From: Solenopsis invicta
Lineage: Eukaryota > Arthropoda > Insecta > Hymenoptera > Formicidae
Assembly: GCF_016802725.1 (NCBI RefSeq)
Contig: NC_052668.1
Location: 6,368,501-6,432,500, forward strand
Reading direction: 5' to 3'
Length of the DNA: 64,000 nucleotides
Shown here one piece after another: positions 22,251 through 34,339 of this stretch. The position numbers and the translations under genes were made by a program. Under the pieces are notes generated by a model, which ran no database searches, had not been told where the DNA came from, and saw nothing but the letters and a program-made list of their open reading frames with translations. Each line of letters opens with the position of its first letter. Within the stretch, counting starts at the first letter, position 1.

Positions 22251-22572
22251 TGTCGAAAATGTGCTATTAAAACCGATTTAAAAAAAGGTAATTTGCATCG
22301 ATCGGGATTTCTGCACCGAAAATACGGTATTAAGACCGATTGAAAAATAACATCCGAACCCAGATAGATTTATTAAAACAGAATACATTAATGTAAACAT
22401 AATAAATGTTTAGTTTACAAAAAGAAATATTTCTTGTATCCTTTCCGTTAAAAAAGATTTAAAAAAAGATGAAATTTGAATTAAACATTTAATTTATGTA
22501 CAAAATTAAATAACAATACAAATTGTTATTTACATGTAAAAATATAAAATTTTTTGTGGAACACACACGTTG
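22247..22572 (-). mobile_element. Fragment of the GGACGTCC family (internal part)
   Basis: Matches 30318-30640 of copy B in the same orientation and 15250-15540 of copy A inverted, including tgtcgaaaatgtg, ttaaaaccgattt and the tail tgttatttacatgtaaaa. Both TIRs are absent, so it is a relic. Confidence 0.7.
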
Positions 22573-23569
22573 TTGTTTTATCAGTAACTACTGAAATTAT
22601 TCCGAAAAGCTTCTTTTATTTAGGCAGTAATATTTTGACAGTAATATTTTGGCAATAATATATTTCGGCAGTGGTACGAAATAATTGTTGACATTCCGTA
22701 ATTGCCAATAATATTTTCTGTGATATTTTGTAATATTTCTTGTGATATCCAGTAATATTCTTATGTTATTATCAGTAATATCTATGTGTAATCGGCAATA
22801 ATTTTTTTTCGTAAAGAAAATTATACAAAGCTGAAATAATATTGTTACACATATCAAAAGTACAAGTAAACGTGCTACCACAAACAGCATTTAAACTACA
22901 ATTTTTCATTAATATTGAAATTCTGGTATTTAATTGTTCAAAAAAATGCTATTCATACCTGATTTGAGTGAATTCAAAACTTCAGAGCCTATAACAACAG
23001 CATATTTTCTATCATAGCGCCACTGTTTTATCGACAAATTGCTTTATACACTTTAAACTTTTTATTTTTGTATATAGATAGCAATGGTACTAAAGAAATA
23101 GCGCTCAGCGATGTTTTGTCACTATGTGCGCCTGTCACCTAGTGCCCCACTTTTCCTTACACCATAATGCATTGGTATCCAATCATAATTTCACTTAATT
23201 TTAACCTTTTAATATACGATTAAAAAATTAAATAGCAATAACAATTGATGAAATTATATAATTTTGGCAAACATGTAAACAAAGTTACGGCAAATGCAGG
23301 GTAATTTTAAAAAATCATAACTTTCTTAAAAATTATCATAGAAAATTGATTGAAAAATGAAATTAGAATTAAAGGATTATATTTTTATTTAAAAAATGTT
23401 CCATTGAAATGTTCCATAATTTAATGTTAATTTTGTAACGTGAATAACGTTTATTTTTATGATATACAATTAGCAGATAATATGAAACTTTCAATAAATG
23501 TAACTTAAATTTTGTTTAATAAATTTTATTTTAGTGTTAAAAAGTAAAAATTACATCTTTATACATATA
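22573..23569. other. AT-rich interval with cagtaatatt motif cluster
   Basis: Between about 22575 and 22800 the motif cagtaatatt and variants (gcaataatat) recur about ten times, irregularly spaced. A ctatgtgcgcctgtcac motif near 23125 echoes the hairpin at 9461. No gene seen. Confidence 0.4.
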
Positions 23570-24123
23570 CAGGGTATCCCAGAAATGGGAAACTTACCGC
23601 TTTGAGAACATACGGGGGATGAAAAGGAAAAAAAAAGATCTTATATCATTTTGTGATATTTGCTGTAATTATCGAGTTATAAAATAAAACGTTTGAGCCA
23701 ATGTGTGGTGACGCTGCGCCATCGCGCCTAACTCATAAGCAACGGCGCGTGGCGGGAAAGGTGACACGTCATTGTCTGAATTGGCCTGAATTGTCTTTTT
23801 TTGGTGTAGCTAGTGCAAAAGTCAGCAATCAGACAAACTCACTAAGCCAATGGTAACACATGATTGGTTAAATTGCTGTTACTACACCAAAAAAGAACCT
23901 CATTAATGCACCTCATTGTACATACACTGCAAAATCAAACGTGTTATTTTAGATAAGACTTTTTCTTACACATTTTTAAATTACGTATTAAATTAAATGT
24001 ACTAATTACATCATTTCATACAATTTGCTTTTTAAAAGAAACATGTAGAGGCTTTCATTCAACCAATGTAGCATTTTCTTAATGTTCCTGCGTAAAAATA
24101 ATGCATCTGGATTTACAGTATAT

Positions 24124-24274
24124 ACAGAGTGTTCGATAATGATTTTACCCACGTTTTACCATAGGAGTATGATTTACCGACGGATATATATATTTCTAAC
24201 ATATTATTATATTAAAAATTACAAATGCGTGCTCCTATGGTAAAACGTAGGGACAAGCATTATCGAACATCCTG
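24124..24274. mobile_element. Palindromic MITE, 151 bp
   Basis: Arms of about 43 bp: cagagtgttcgataatgatt through cgttttaccataggag at 24124-24167, complement at 24232-24274. TA lies on both sides. A typical short Tc1/mariner-type MITE nested in the 23.6-28.8 kb element. Confidence 0.75.
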
Positions 24275-25105
24275 TATATATGGCCGCTATAGCGGCCATC
24301 AACGCGAGTTTACGCTATAACGCCAAATATACAATTTTTGACGCACATTAATGTACCAACAAATAAAACCCCGGCAAAAATTACGTAAAATAATGCGATA
24401 AAGTCTCGATGCGTAAATTTGAAACATCGCAGCAAAAACCAAGCAAAAAAGTATGTAAAAAAAATATGCATTGTAACTTTTAGCATGAGCTTTGCACAAC
24501 GTTCTAATTAATTACGTTGTTTAATGTATTTAATTATGTTGAGACGTATTTAGTCACGCTATCCAGCAAATGGAAAAAAATTGAAATAAATTCGTTATTG
24601 CTAAATTCAAATTCTTAATTTTTTTAAAATCTATTTTAATCCAATTAAAGTTTAAGAATCTATTTTAATTCGTGAAGTAGAATTGAAACTACAAGATTCG
24701 TATCAATCCATAAAAGATTACGTGGTTTACATAAATCCATTATAATACATGAAACGGGGTTAAAACGGAATTATTTTTATACCATCAATTCAAAAAATGT
24801 TACACAGGCAATGCAATTCATTTTAATCCATGACATAAGATTAAAATGACATAATTGCTATTCTAATCCCAAAATGATTCGAGAGACTCAGATCCATTTT
24901 TGTCTATAATACAGGATTGAAAAAAGAAATTGAGTCTTATTTCTTTCAATTAAAAGAAAATTTGGTGGGTCATAAATCCATAAAAATTTCAAACAACACA
25001 AAACAACAGTTAATGCTCCTATAAATAAATTAAATTAGAAAATAGTGAGCTCAAAAGCCACGCAGGATGTTGGGTGCAAATAAATAACAAATAACTCCAA
25101 TGTCA

Positions 25106-25142
25106 GGCAAACGTTTCAACCTTTAATGACGATCTTCCTCAG
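25106..25142 (-). ncRNA. Hammerhead-like ribozyme motif (left pseudo-LTR)
   Basis: On the minus strand: CTGAGGA, then stem II (GATC with its partner), GAAAC, a tiny stem III, and CC at the cleavage position. Flanking 7-mers (aatatca-like and tgacatt-like) can pair as stem I with one mismatch. The position within a PLE pseudo-LTR is where such ribozymes are known. Confidence 0.5.
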
Positions 25143-25947
25143 TGATATTACAAGTCTATAAAACAACAATCGCACTAATTAAGGTATGAATTTATCGCAA
25201 TAAACAAATAAAGAACAAAAATAAGAAACAAAAACAAGTTATCAAATAGATAAGGTTTGTGCAAAACCGCGGTGTACATCTTACTACAACGTCTTAGCAT
25301 AATAATATTATAAAAGACCTCACAGAGCGTGTGCCGAGACAAGAGTTTTTGTAAACCACATAAATTGGTTGCTAACAAATTAATAAATAAATAAAAGAAT
25401 GATATTAAAATGATGACTTTAAAACTTGTGGCAAACAACCATAAAAATTAAATAGTTAAAAAAGGAGAATAAACGGAAATTAAATAAAAATACAAATAAA
25501 TAAATAGATAAAAAAAAATAAAAATGGAAGCTGTACAAGTCATTAGAAATAAGATTGTAAAAAAACGCATTATAAAATAATGTAAATTCAAGAAAAGGGA
25601 GGAAAAAAGAAAATAAGCCAAAGCAAAAATTATATACAAAATACCTCTAAGCACCAAAACTCGTGTCAGAGCCTTGAGATGGGATGTTACATCTCGGTGA
25701 GAATAGAGACGAATAATAAGAACTGAAAGAGATAGCCTCGGTGGCCCGAACTAGAGTCCCTAGAAGTAGAGAGTCTGGACATCTGCCCCTAAAATGTCGG
25801 TGATGAATATGTCAGTGTATGTACGTGAGCTTTATGTGTGTGAATGTTTATCATTGTGTGCACTTGAACGTGTTGTATGCTGTTATCGCATTGGCTAAAG
25901 AAGATTAAACAGGGATCCGTATTGGTTCTGCCATTTTAGGTGCACAA

Positions 25948-27562
25948 TCACGTGCATCCAATCACGTGGAACCCCGAGATGTCCAGACTCTCTACTTCTA
26001 GGGACTCTAGCTCGAACGAAAGGAATAGAAAGAGGGATGATGAACCTAAGAAGGGGGAATACGCTCGAGGATAGGAAGATACGCATCCGAGAGAAGTTCC
26101 GTGATGGCTTTGTTTATTGAGTCCGTCCATTTGATTTTTGATATGTAGCATCTCAGATATAGATCTTTTGACATAAGATGGTTCCTTGTCTAAAATTTCC
26201 ACGTTCTCCCAATCGAATTCGTGATTTTCTCCGATGCGGTGTAGCGAAATAACTGAAGAAGAACTGGCCTTCCTAATGTCTGCTTTATGTTCGCTAACTC
26301 TTGTTTTTAATTGGCATTTTGTCTGTCCCACGTAAGAAGAGTCGCAGTCCTTACAGTTAATTTTATAAACTACGTCATTACAAGAAAGACGCTCTGTATG
26401 GTCTTTGCCAGTAGTTATAAATTTATTCAGTTTAGAAGGGATTGTGAATGCAACACTGCAGTCAAACTTACATGAGAAAGACGAAAATTTTTCTGATACC
26501 GACTCAATGTAAGGGATCGTAAAAAATCTTCTCACACGTTTATCCTCAAAGCAGATGTCATCTTTATAAAAGAGGTGTTTGAGTCTGAGATTTATCACGG
26601 AGAAGATAAAATTTAAAGGATAGTTATTTTCTAATAAAATGTTAACTAAAAGTATGAAGTTCTTACGGTGAAATTGAGGATGTGGTAATAACAGTAATTT
26701 GTCAACTATACTAAAAATAACACCCTTTTTATGACACAGGGGATGGTGTGAGAAAAAATTTAAGTATCTTCCTGAGAAGGTTGGTTTGCGGTATTGATCG
26801 AAAATAATTCTATTATTCACATTTATAAGCATAACATCAAAAAAACTGATATTCCCCTCGATCTTTCCCTCCATGGTAAATTGTAAACGGTCATGCATAA
26901 AATTAAACGTGTCAAGGATGCCCGATATCGAGTTAGCCGGGGCTGCTAATATAATGTCATCTACATATCTGCAGTAAAAAGGTAGATAAAAAGAAAGAAG
27001 TTTTAACGCCTTGCACTCCAAATCCTGCATGACCAAATCAGCTAAGATAGGAGACAACGGTGATCCCATCGGCAGACCGAAGATCTGTTTGTAGCAAGTA
27101 TTATTAAATTTAAAATACGTAGAATCTATTATTAAACTTAAAACTTTGATAAATTCATTGACCGGAATAGTAGTGTTTTTTGAAATCATATCCCATCTGG
27201 TCATGACGCTTTCCACCGCTAAGTTTTTTGGAACATTGGTGAAAAGAGACACGACGTCCAATGACACTAAGACGTGATCTGATTCCACGTGAAGGCCATT
27301 AAGTTTATTAACTAAATGGAAACTATTTTTAACGAAACTATCAGCCTCTGGTATACTGTTATAAATTTTGTTATGTAAAAAATAAGCTAGAGAGTGTAAA
27401 GGACTATTTATGGAAGAAATTATAATTCTTAAAGGATTGTTAGGTTTATGGATCGGCAAACCGTAGGCTCTCGGCAAAACGTCGTCCGTTGTTAATATAT
27501 TCCTATATGTATGTTGTTCAATAAAACCTGTTTCTTTCCACTTGGAGAGAAGAGAGCGAGCC
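25948..27562 (-). pseudogene. PLE polyprotein: RT plus GIY-YIG endonuclease, 5'-truncated
   Basis: A continuous frame of 509 codons from the first Met (27477), open further upstream to about 27562. Domains in order: RT fingers (LPIHKPNNPLRIIISSIN), palm A (VSLDVVSLFTNVP), palm B (GLPMGSPLSPILADL), palm C (CRYVDDIIL), thumb, then GIY-YIG (YKINCKDCDSSYVGQTKCQL, R..EH). The C terminus runs past the usual end into the 3' region. The first part of RT is lost at the junction with the inverted pseudo-LTR, so the copy cannot be autonomous, but no internal stop is present, which suggests recent insertion. It is better preserved than the copy at 3.5-4.7 kb. Confidence 0.92.
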
Positions 27563-27847
27563 TCTTTAAAGTCATCATTTTAATAGCTTTCTCTTATTTA
27601 TTTATTTATTTGTTAGCAACCAACTATGTGGTTTCACAAAACTCTTATCTCGGCACACGCTCTGTGAGGTCTTTCATAATATTTTTATTCTACTAAGACG
27701 TTGTAGTAAGATGTACACCGCGGTTTTGCACAATCTCTATCTATTCGGTAACTTGTTTTCATTTCTTATTTCTGTTCTTTATTTGTTTATTGCAATAAAT
27801 TCATATCTTAATTAGTGCGATTGTTGTTTTATAGACTTGTAATATCA

Positions 27848-27884
27848 CTGAAGAAGATCGTCATTAAAGGTCGAAACGTTTGCC
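27848..27884 (+). ncRNA. Hammerhead-like ribozyme motif (right pseudo-LTR)
   Basis: CTGAAGA at 27848, stem II GATC/GGTC, GAAAC, then CG-TT-TG as stem III, ending at 27884. Stem I is aatatca (27841-27847) with tgacatt (27885-27891), six of seven pairs. The conserved U next to the cleavage base is C here, so activity is doubtful. Confidence 0.55.
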
Positions 27885-27966
27885 TGACATTGAAGTTATT
27901 TGTTATTTATTTGCACCCGACATCCTGCATGGCTCTTGAGCTCACTATTTTCTAATGTAATTTATA

Positions 27967-28480
27967 AAATTTTTGTTTTTTAAAACATTAAAACTTTCAA
28001 AAGTTATAAATCAATTAAACGTACAAATGCATATTAATGTACACTTTATTATTGTTTACAAGATTACTATAAAAAAAACTATATTAAATTATATGAAGAT
28101 TACTGTAAAACTTCATTTTAAACTGTATTAAAAACTACAATTTAAACATTTATCGACATTTTTTAAATAAAAGTAGAGTACAATTAAACAAATTATGAAA
28201 AATATACAAAATGTTAATTGAATTTCAATCACTAACATGTATTTTATTCATTCATTCCAGGAGTTAACTTATTTTATTAAAGAAAATAAACATAATTACA
28301 AAAAAAAGTTAACATACATATATCTGAATCTCCATAATAAAGAATCACGTTCTATTCCTATATGTGAATAAAAAATAATTCAATTTTATTACGTTTAATT
28401 ACTTCTATCGATATGCATGGATTAAGAATTCGGAATTAAAATCTATTAAAAATTGTCGATCCATTTTAATCAATTTCCGA
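27967..28480. other. Inner part of the 23.6-28.8 kb element
   Basis: AT-rich, with attttaatcc-type motifs similar to those at 24600-24850. No coding sequence. It is probably the element's own middle, displaced by the PLE insertion. Confidence 0.4.
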
Positions 28481-28963
28481 TTGCGGGGTGATAATAATGT
28501 GATTTATAACGATATAAGAAATGTGTAAGAAAAAGCTTTATCTAAAATAATACGTTTGATTTTGTAGTGTATATACATGCGGTGCGGCGAATTTAGAGCA
28601 TCGCGATGTGCCAATTCAGACAACGACGTATCACCTTTCCCGCTGCGCGCCGTTACCTGCGAGCTAGGCGCGATAGCGCGGCGTCATCGCACGTTGGCTC
28701 AGACGTTTTATTTTATAATTGGATAATTATAGTCATAATTATAGTCAAATATCACAAAAAGGTATAAGACTTTTTTGTTCCTTTTCAGCCTGTGTTCCTA
28801 AAGCGGTTCCCCATTTCTGAGACACTCTGTATATTTCTTAAAACTATATGCATACAGGCTGTTTGATATTGTTTATTTATGCTCTTGTGCATTGATAGAA
28901 CAAGTCAAACTGCTTGAAAGAAGCGGAAAGAACGATGCGCTGGCCTCTGCTCTTATGGACCTC

Positions 28964-29963
28964 CCCAGATAGCACACGGACGTCCATAGGACGTTAGAAG
29001 TCCGACATTGGGATGTTCATGGGACATCCAAATTAGATCCGGCGGACGTCCATAGGACGTTCATAGGACTTCCGTTTGGACGTCCGTTTTGCACAACTTC
29101 GGACGTCTATTGAACATCCAAAAAAAGACGTAAAATGGACATAATTTTTAGTATCCTTCCAAAAAAAAGTTATTTACAAATATTTATTTTAATATTGTAA
29201 AAAACAGTTCTCTTAGTGCTAAATAAAATAAAAACGTTACTTAAAGTAAAAAGAATCGGGAATCTTTCTCAAGAATTATTTTTTCGGAAATTTTCAAGCG
29301 TCCACCCATCCAAGTCGTAACCTCGCCGAAAGTTGCTTGACCTGTAAGACTGCTGCAAACTGATGCTTGGTGATGATTTGGGAACACTTTGTGTTAACAC
29401 ATGTACATCAAGTCAATATATGTTATTAAAAAGATGAAATATATAATTAAATATATTATTTATATAAACATATATAAAATTATATTTTTTTACGATTACA
29501 ACTTCGATGAGTAACGGCTTGAAAATTTTCAAAAAAAATTCTTAAGAAAAATTCTCAATTTTTTTTACTTTAAAAAATATTTTTATTTTATTTAATGTTA
29601 AAAAAGCGGTTTTTACAGTATCAAAATTAATATTTTTTTAGTAAAAAAATTGTCAAGCCAGCGAAAGTAACACGTCGCAAGCAGACTTAAAAAATTTTTA
29701 AAATAAGGTGAACATTTTTAAAATGTCCAAATGTAAACATACTTTGTATTTACGACAAAAGACGCATGAAACATTATGCCTGCGCGGTAATAGCGCGCTT
29801 CTCGATTAACATCCAAATCCAAATATCCTATGGATGTCCAAAAATTGGCCATTATGAACGTCCAAGATCTGACATACGATGGTCGTTCATTTCATGTCCA
29901 TGAACGTGCGGATGTAAAATGGACCTAAAGCGGGTGTCCATAGGATGTCCTGTGCTATCTAGG
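28964..29963. mobile_element. DNA element with AGATAGCACA ends, 1.0 kb
   Basis: Left cccagatagcacacggacgt and right, read inward, cctagatagcacaggacatc are TIRs. ggacgtcc variants crowd the first and last 150 bp. The interior (29290-29460) is homologous, inverted, to 58890-59040 of another member. No open frame. A non-autonomous element of unknown superfamily. Confidence 0.7.
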
Positions 29964-30037
29964 TCATACACTAAACGTGATAGGCAACGAGCAATGAGCG
30001 ATATCCAATGAGAGCTTTGCTTTTTCTGACGTCACAT

Positions 30038-31785
30038 CCCACGTCCAACACAAGGACGTCCTTTAGACGTCCAATGGACGTCGCGGTCGGACATGTCTTG
30101 ACGTCCAGACGACATACCAATTGTGTCTTGTAGACGTCTAGGAAACGTCCTTCGGACGTACAATGTACCGCCTTCTGACGTCAAATGGACGTCTTTAGGA
30201 CATCTCAGCAGGACATAAAAAGGACTTTTATGGACGTTGTTTGGACATTATTTTATATTGCGCGATTAGGACTTTATTTAGTAAAAAATGATATTTATTA
30301 GTAAAAGTAGTATTAACCCTGCCGAAAATGTGCGAGTAAAACCGATTAAAAAAAAAAGTAATCCGAATCAATCGAGATTTCGGTACCGAAAATATGGTGT
30401 AAAGACAGATTGAAAATATTATAAAATCGGAACCCAGATGGATTTATTAAACCAGAATACATTAATATAAAACGTTATAAATGTTTAATTTACAAAAAAA
30501 TATTTCTTGTATCCTTTTCGTTAAAAAAGACTAAAAAAAGATTAAATTTGAATTAAATATTTAATTTTTGTACAAGATTAAATAACAATACGAATTGTTA
30601 TTTACATGTAAAAATTATAAAAATTTATGTGGAACAGCGTTCCACACACACACGTCACATTTGAAAAGACTGAGAACGAGTATTCGTCTCGAGGTTACAA
30701 CAAACAGCTCCTAAAAGTCTTACTGAAGTTATGAGCTGGGGAGTCGGCCGCGGTGGCGCCTAGATATAACGCCCGTGGCCGCATTCGATTCACGAGAAGA
30801 TCTCTCGCGGCGTGGCCGCCTAGCGGTGGTGTTGTTGTTACTCACTTGTTAAATTCATTTCAATCCAAAATTACAGGATTTCATAAATTATAATTAAATC
30901 GAATTTTAATGTATACATGTATTTGATTTACAGAATCATGTAAACAGATATGATTCTGTAAATCAAATATATATACCTTGCTGCTAGATGTATAATTACT
31001 TTCTTTATATTTTAAGTTTACGTTCCAAAACGTTTTTTCCAAGAAAAATTTTACTTGATATAATATACGTTATTATTTATTTATATTTTGAATAGGATTT
31101 TCCTCACAAATAAAATAGCCATTAAATAGCATATTAAATTAATCGTAATAGTATTATACATATGAATTAAATATTACATAATTTAAATATTATATATAAT
31201 GAAATATTAAATATTAACAAATAATTTATTTTATTAAAAAGCTATATACTGTATATTAAAGCTTCTTATATTATCAAAATTTGTAGTTTATGTTTATATA
31301 TGGTTAAATATATCTTTTGTTAAATATTTTTTAACACAAAAAATTATCTTTATAATTTTATAATTTATAAAATTCTTGTGTTATAATAATAATGATAATG
31401 ATGATAATAATAAAAATACTCAACTTCGTTGACATATATGTATATAGCGGACCTTTTCGGAACGTACCACCAATATCTGCTAGACATTTAAAGGATGTCC
31501 TTAGAACATCTTCAAAATGTCTTATTTAATATAAAGAACAACGCAATTTCGAATGTATTTTTATTATGTATGTTGGAAACATGTTTAATATACATAATAT
31601 GTTAAATATTACGAATCATCCCAAATATGTCCTGCGGATGTCCTACGTCATACTGCAGCTATGATAAACCAGGATGTCCTTCGGACGTCTTTGGAACGTC
31701 CTATGGACGTACGAGATACTAGGACATTACAAGGACTTTTGTGGACATGTATTGGACGTCCGGGGACGTCCATGTGTTGTGTGAG
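30038..31785 (-). mobile_element. GGACGTCC-rich DNA element, copy B (uninterrupted)
   Basis: An inverted, full-length counterpart of copy A: ends cccacgtccaacacaagg at 30038 and gtgttgtgtgag at 31785, and the same internal order of a GC-rich block, the tgattctgtaaatcaaata palindrome, and AT-rich tracts. It lacks the mariner and the solo LTR of copy A, and so serves as the empty-site reference. No coding sequence. Confidence 0.75.
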
Positions 31786-32553
31786 ATCTGTCGCGAGACA
31801 CTGTGTGACATTGCTCACAATGTTTGCCAAATTCCAACTTTCATCGCTCGTGACGCGCGAAAGCGCCGGCAACTTAACCTAAAAGCACGTGTAAACAATG
31901 AGCGCTGTACATAAAACAAAAAATGTGTTCTAAGAATCAGAATTATGTATTATATTATTATGCTTACTATTAATATATGCTTTAGTCCTCATTGAAATAT
32001 AAACCTTCTCTTCTGAATTTTGATCACTGATTGCTTGTCGCGTTTAATGTGAATGGAGAAAAATTAGATTCTATCAATCCGTCGCGCATTGCCCATCGCG
32101 AGACCCATTAGCCGTGAATGTTACCGATAGTCAACTCCCCACCCTGCGCGCTTGGCAACTTTGATCGTGCGCTTGGATTTGGCGGTGGCCGGGACTAATT
32201 CGGATACTTTATTAATTTATAACTCATAAACTATGTGCGAAGATCGCACAGTGGTACAGGATTTTTGACTCAGATTGATCCATTCTATCTACATGCGAGA
32301 GTTTTATCATTAATTATCAGACACCCTGTATAGATATACAAGGTGTCCCAGAATTAGCAAAGGTTCTTTTATGAGCGAATTTTTTGGAATATTTCCAATT
32401 GAAAATTCTAAGACAGAAATGTCAAAGCAATAATGCTTTTTGAATTATAAATTATTGAAGTTATCCAATTGTATTGTCTAAAATTTGCGCATTCAAGCAT
32501 GGCACGTAGCACAGTAGTGAGGATGCTCTTGTACATACATTGGAAGATTTTCT
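31786..32553. other. Interval with two DNA-transposon termini
   Basis: gacaccctgta at about 32321 and tacaaggtgtcccag at about 32337 look like outward ends of Tc1/mariner-type elements lying back to back. Otherwise no feature is recognised between 31786 and 32320. Confidence 0.35.
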
Positions 32554-32790
32554 ATACAGGATGATTCAAAACGACCCATGTGTGTTTGTAAAAACGTGTT
32601 CTTGGATAAATTCTGAGACGATTTTTCCTGTACGAAAATTTTGTCCGACGCTTACTTTTTGAATTATAAGATGATAAAGTTAGCAAATCACGGGCCCTGT
32701 ACACATGGTAGACAAAAGCGGCGCAACTCACCGTGCAATGCGGCTGCTTACCCGTATTGCACGCGAATTCTAGGCGCAAATATATTGATA
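32554..32790. mobile_element. Terminal fragment of the palindromic Tc1-like family
   Basis: tatacaggatgattcaaaac, then the shared ctgagacgatttttcct, gtccgacgcttac and gcggcgcaactcaccg blocks, match the ends at 18224 and 46795. Only about 235 bp remains: a truncated copy. Confidence 0.65.
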
Positions 32791-34270
32791 AAATAAAATA
32801 TTATAAGAAATATAAGAATTACTTACTTCCAATTTTAGCACCTTTAAGGTGGAGTCTGTCGTGCACTGTAAATTTTTCACAGCGACCTATCTATTGAAAT
32901 AACAGCCGTTAAAAAGCACTATTGCGACGTCATTTCCACACCAACAAAGTTTTCTAGACGAGGTATAGCGTGTAGCACATACTATACCGGTGTATGTAAC
33001 GTAAGAAATTTTGCTTGGTGGCAAGTGATCCTACGATGGCTAGTAAAGTTCAAATGCACTTTTATTAATCAGTATTGTAACAAACATTTGTTAAGTCTGT
33101 TAAAGTATCCATAAATTAAGTTAGTTATTTTTTTTTTTTTTATTGGTACATACCAAAGTAAGTTATTTTCTCGTTTGTATTTTGTATCAGGTTAAATTTG
33201 AATAAACACAAATTTCATTATATGTGTTTATGTGTTGATCTCAGTCTAATTTTCCTTGATCCTTATTGAGCCCTGGCGATACCGGTTAGCTGGTCCGCGC
33301 TCAAAAACAAGGTCGTTATAGTAATATTACATATATAATTGGAAAGTAATTTTAATTAAAAATTGAGTAATTAGAATAATGGAAACAAAGATTAAAAATG
33401 GGAGAAAAATATAAAGAAAAAAGTATTCAGATTTATAATTATTGGAAATTAAAAAAGTGATCTGCGGCACAAGATAATTGATTTAAGTTATTTTTAAGTT
33501 GAGTTAGTTGTAAGCTAAATTAAGTAAAATGCTCGGTAAGGAAATAACGTCTTACTTGTAAAGTTATTACCTTTACCATTACTTTTTTTGGTAACAAATG
33601 AGTAACAGCGTTACATTTAATTTGTAACGGAAATAGTAACGAGTTACATTTTCGGTAATGGTAACAATTTGAATAGTTACCTTTATTGTTACTTTATCGA
33701 GGTACCCCAATAAGAATAGATACGTGGATTCCACATTCTATCCACGTGTATTATGTAAAATTCGTGGATAGGACTTCATCGACTAAATATCCACATGAAT
33801 TCTACGTGGACACTTCTATGTAGATTTTAATACATTTTATCCACGTAGAATTACTGATGAAATTTGACGGAGATTAAGATAGGTGACAGCAATGTAGATT
33901 TCATGAGAATAAATTCACATCGACTTATTTTGTACAATTCACATAGAATTATTGGTTAAATTAAAAGGAGATAAAAATAAGATATAGCAACATAGAATTT
34001 ACGTGAGTAATTCTTTCATTTTGATTTTGAAATTAACGATTTCTTTCTTAAACACAGTACTGTTGGGAAACATATTTTTTAAAAGATTTTTAAATATTTT
34101 CTTAATAATTTTTTTTTCATATTTTATTTAATTATTGTATTGACATATACTTTCTAGTTGCATTCTTATTTAAACAAATAACAGAAAATTTATTCCAGAT
34201 ACTATTCCGCATTTATGAAAATCAGTAAAACACTATAATTTTATAAATAATTCAAAACAAGGTTTGACCC
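32791..34270. repeat. AT-rich interval with two short-motif clusters
   Basis: 33540-33700 is crowded with gtaac/gttac in both orientations. A similar cluster sits at 38140-38240. 33715-34010 repeats tccacgtagaattact-like segments. 33060-33300 has an LTR-like composition but no defined ends. No gene. Confidence 0.4.
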
Positions 34271-34339
34271 ATAATTTTATATATATTTATGTGAACAATA
34301 TCATTTAATTATACATGGTTCATCTTTTCGAAAATATAT

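Larger units (their letters stand above)
25028..27966 (-). mobile_element. Penelope-like element with inverted pseudo-LTRs (copy 2)
   Basis: The coding part on the minus strand is bounded by two related segments of about 390 bp in opposite orientation: 25028-25420 and 27575-27966, both ending gaaaatagtgagctcaa or its complement. PLEs often carry such pseudo-LTRs in tandem or inverted arrangements after template switching. It is nested in the 23.6-28.8 kb element. The 5' coding end is cut where the right pseudo-LTR starts. Both pseudo-LTRs carry hammerhead-like motifs. Confidence 0.85.
23570..28829. mobile_element. Long-TIR DNA element carrying nested insertions
   Basis: Left end cagggtatcccagaaatggg at 23570 and right end, read inward, cagagtgtctcagaaatggg ending at 28829 are inverted copies. 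Homology runs for about 400 bp per arm, including a GC-rich block (gcgccatcgcgcctaRctc). TA flanks both ends, as in the Tc1/mariner superfamily. The interior holds the MITE at 24124 and a PLE (25028-27966). No transposase of its own is visible, so it is probably a non-autonomous long-TIR element. Confidence 0.65.
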
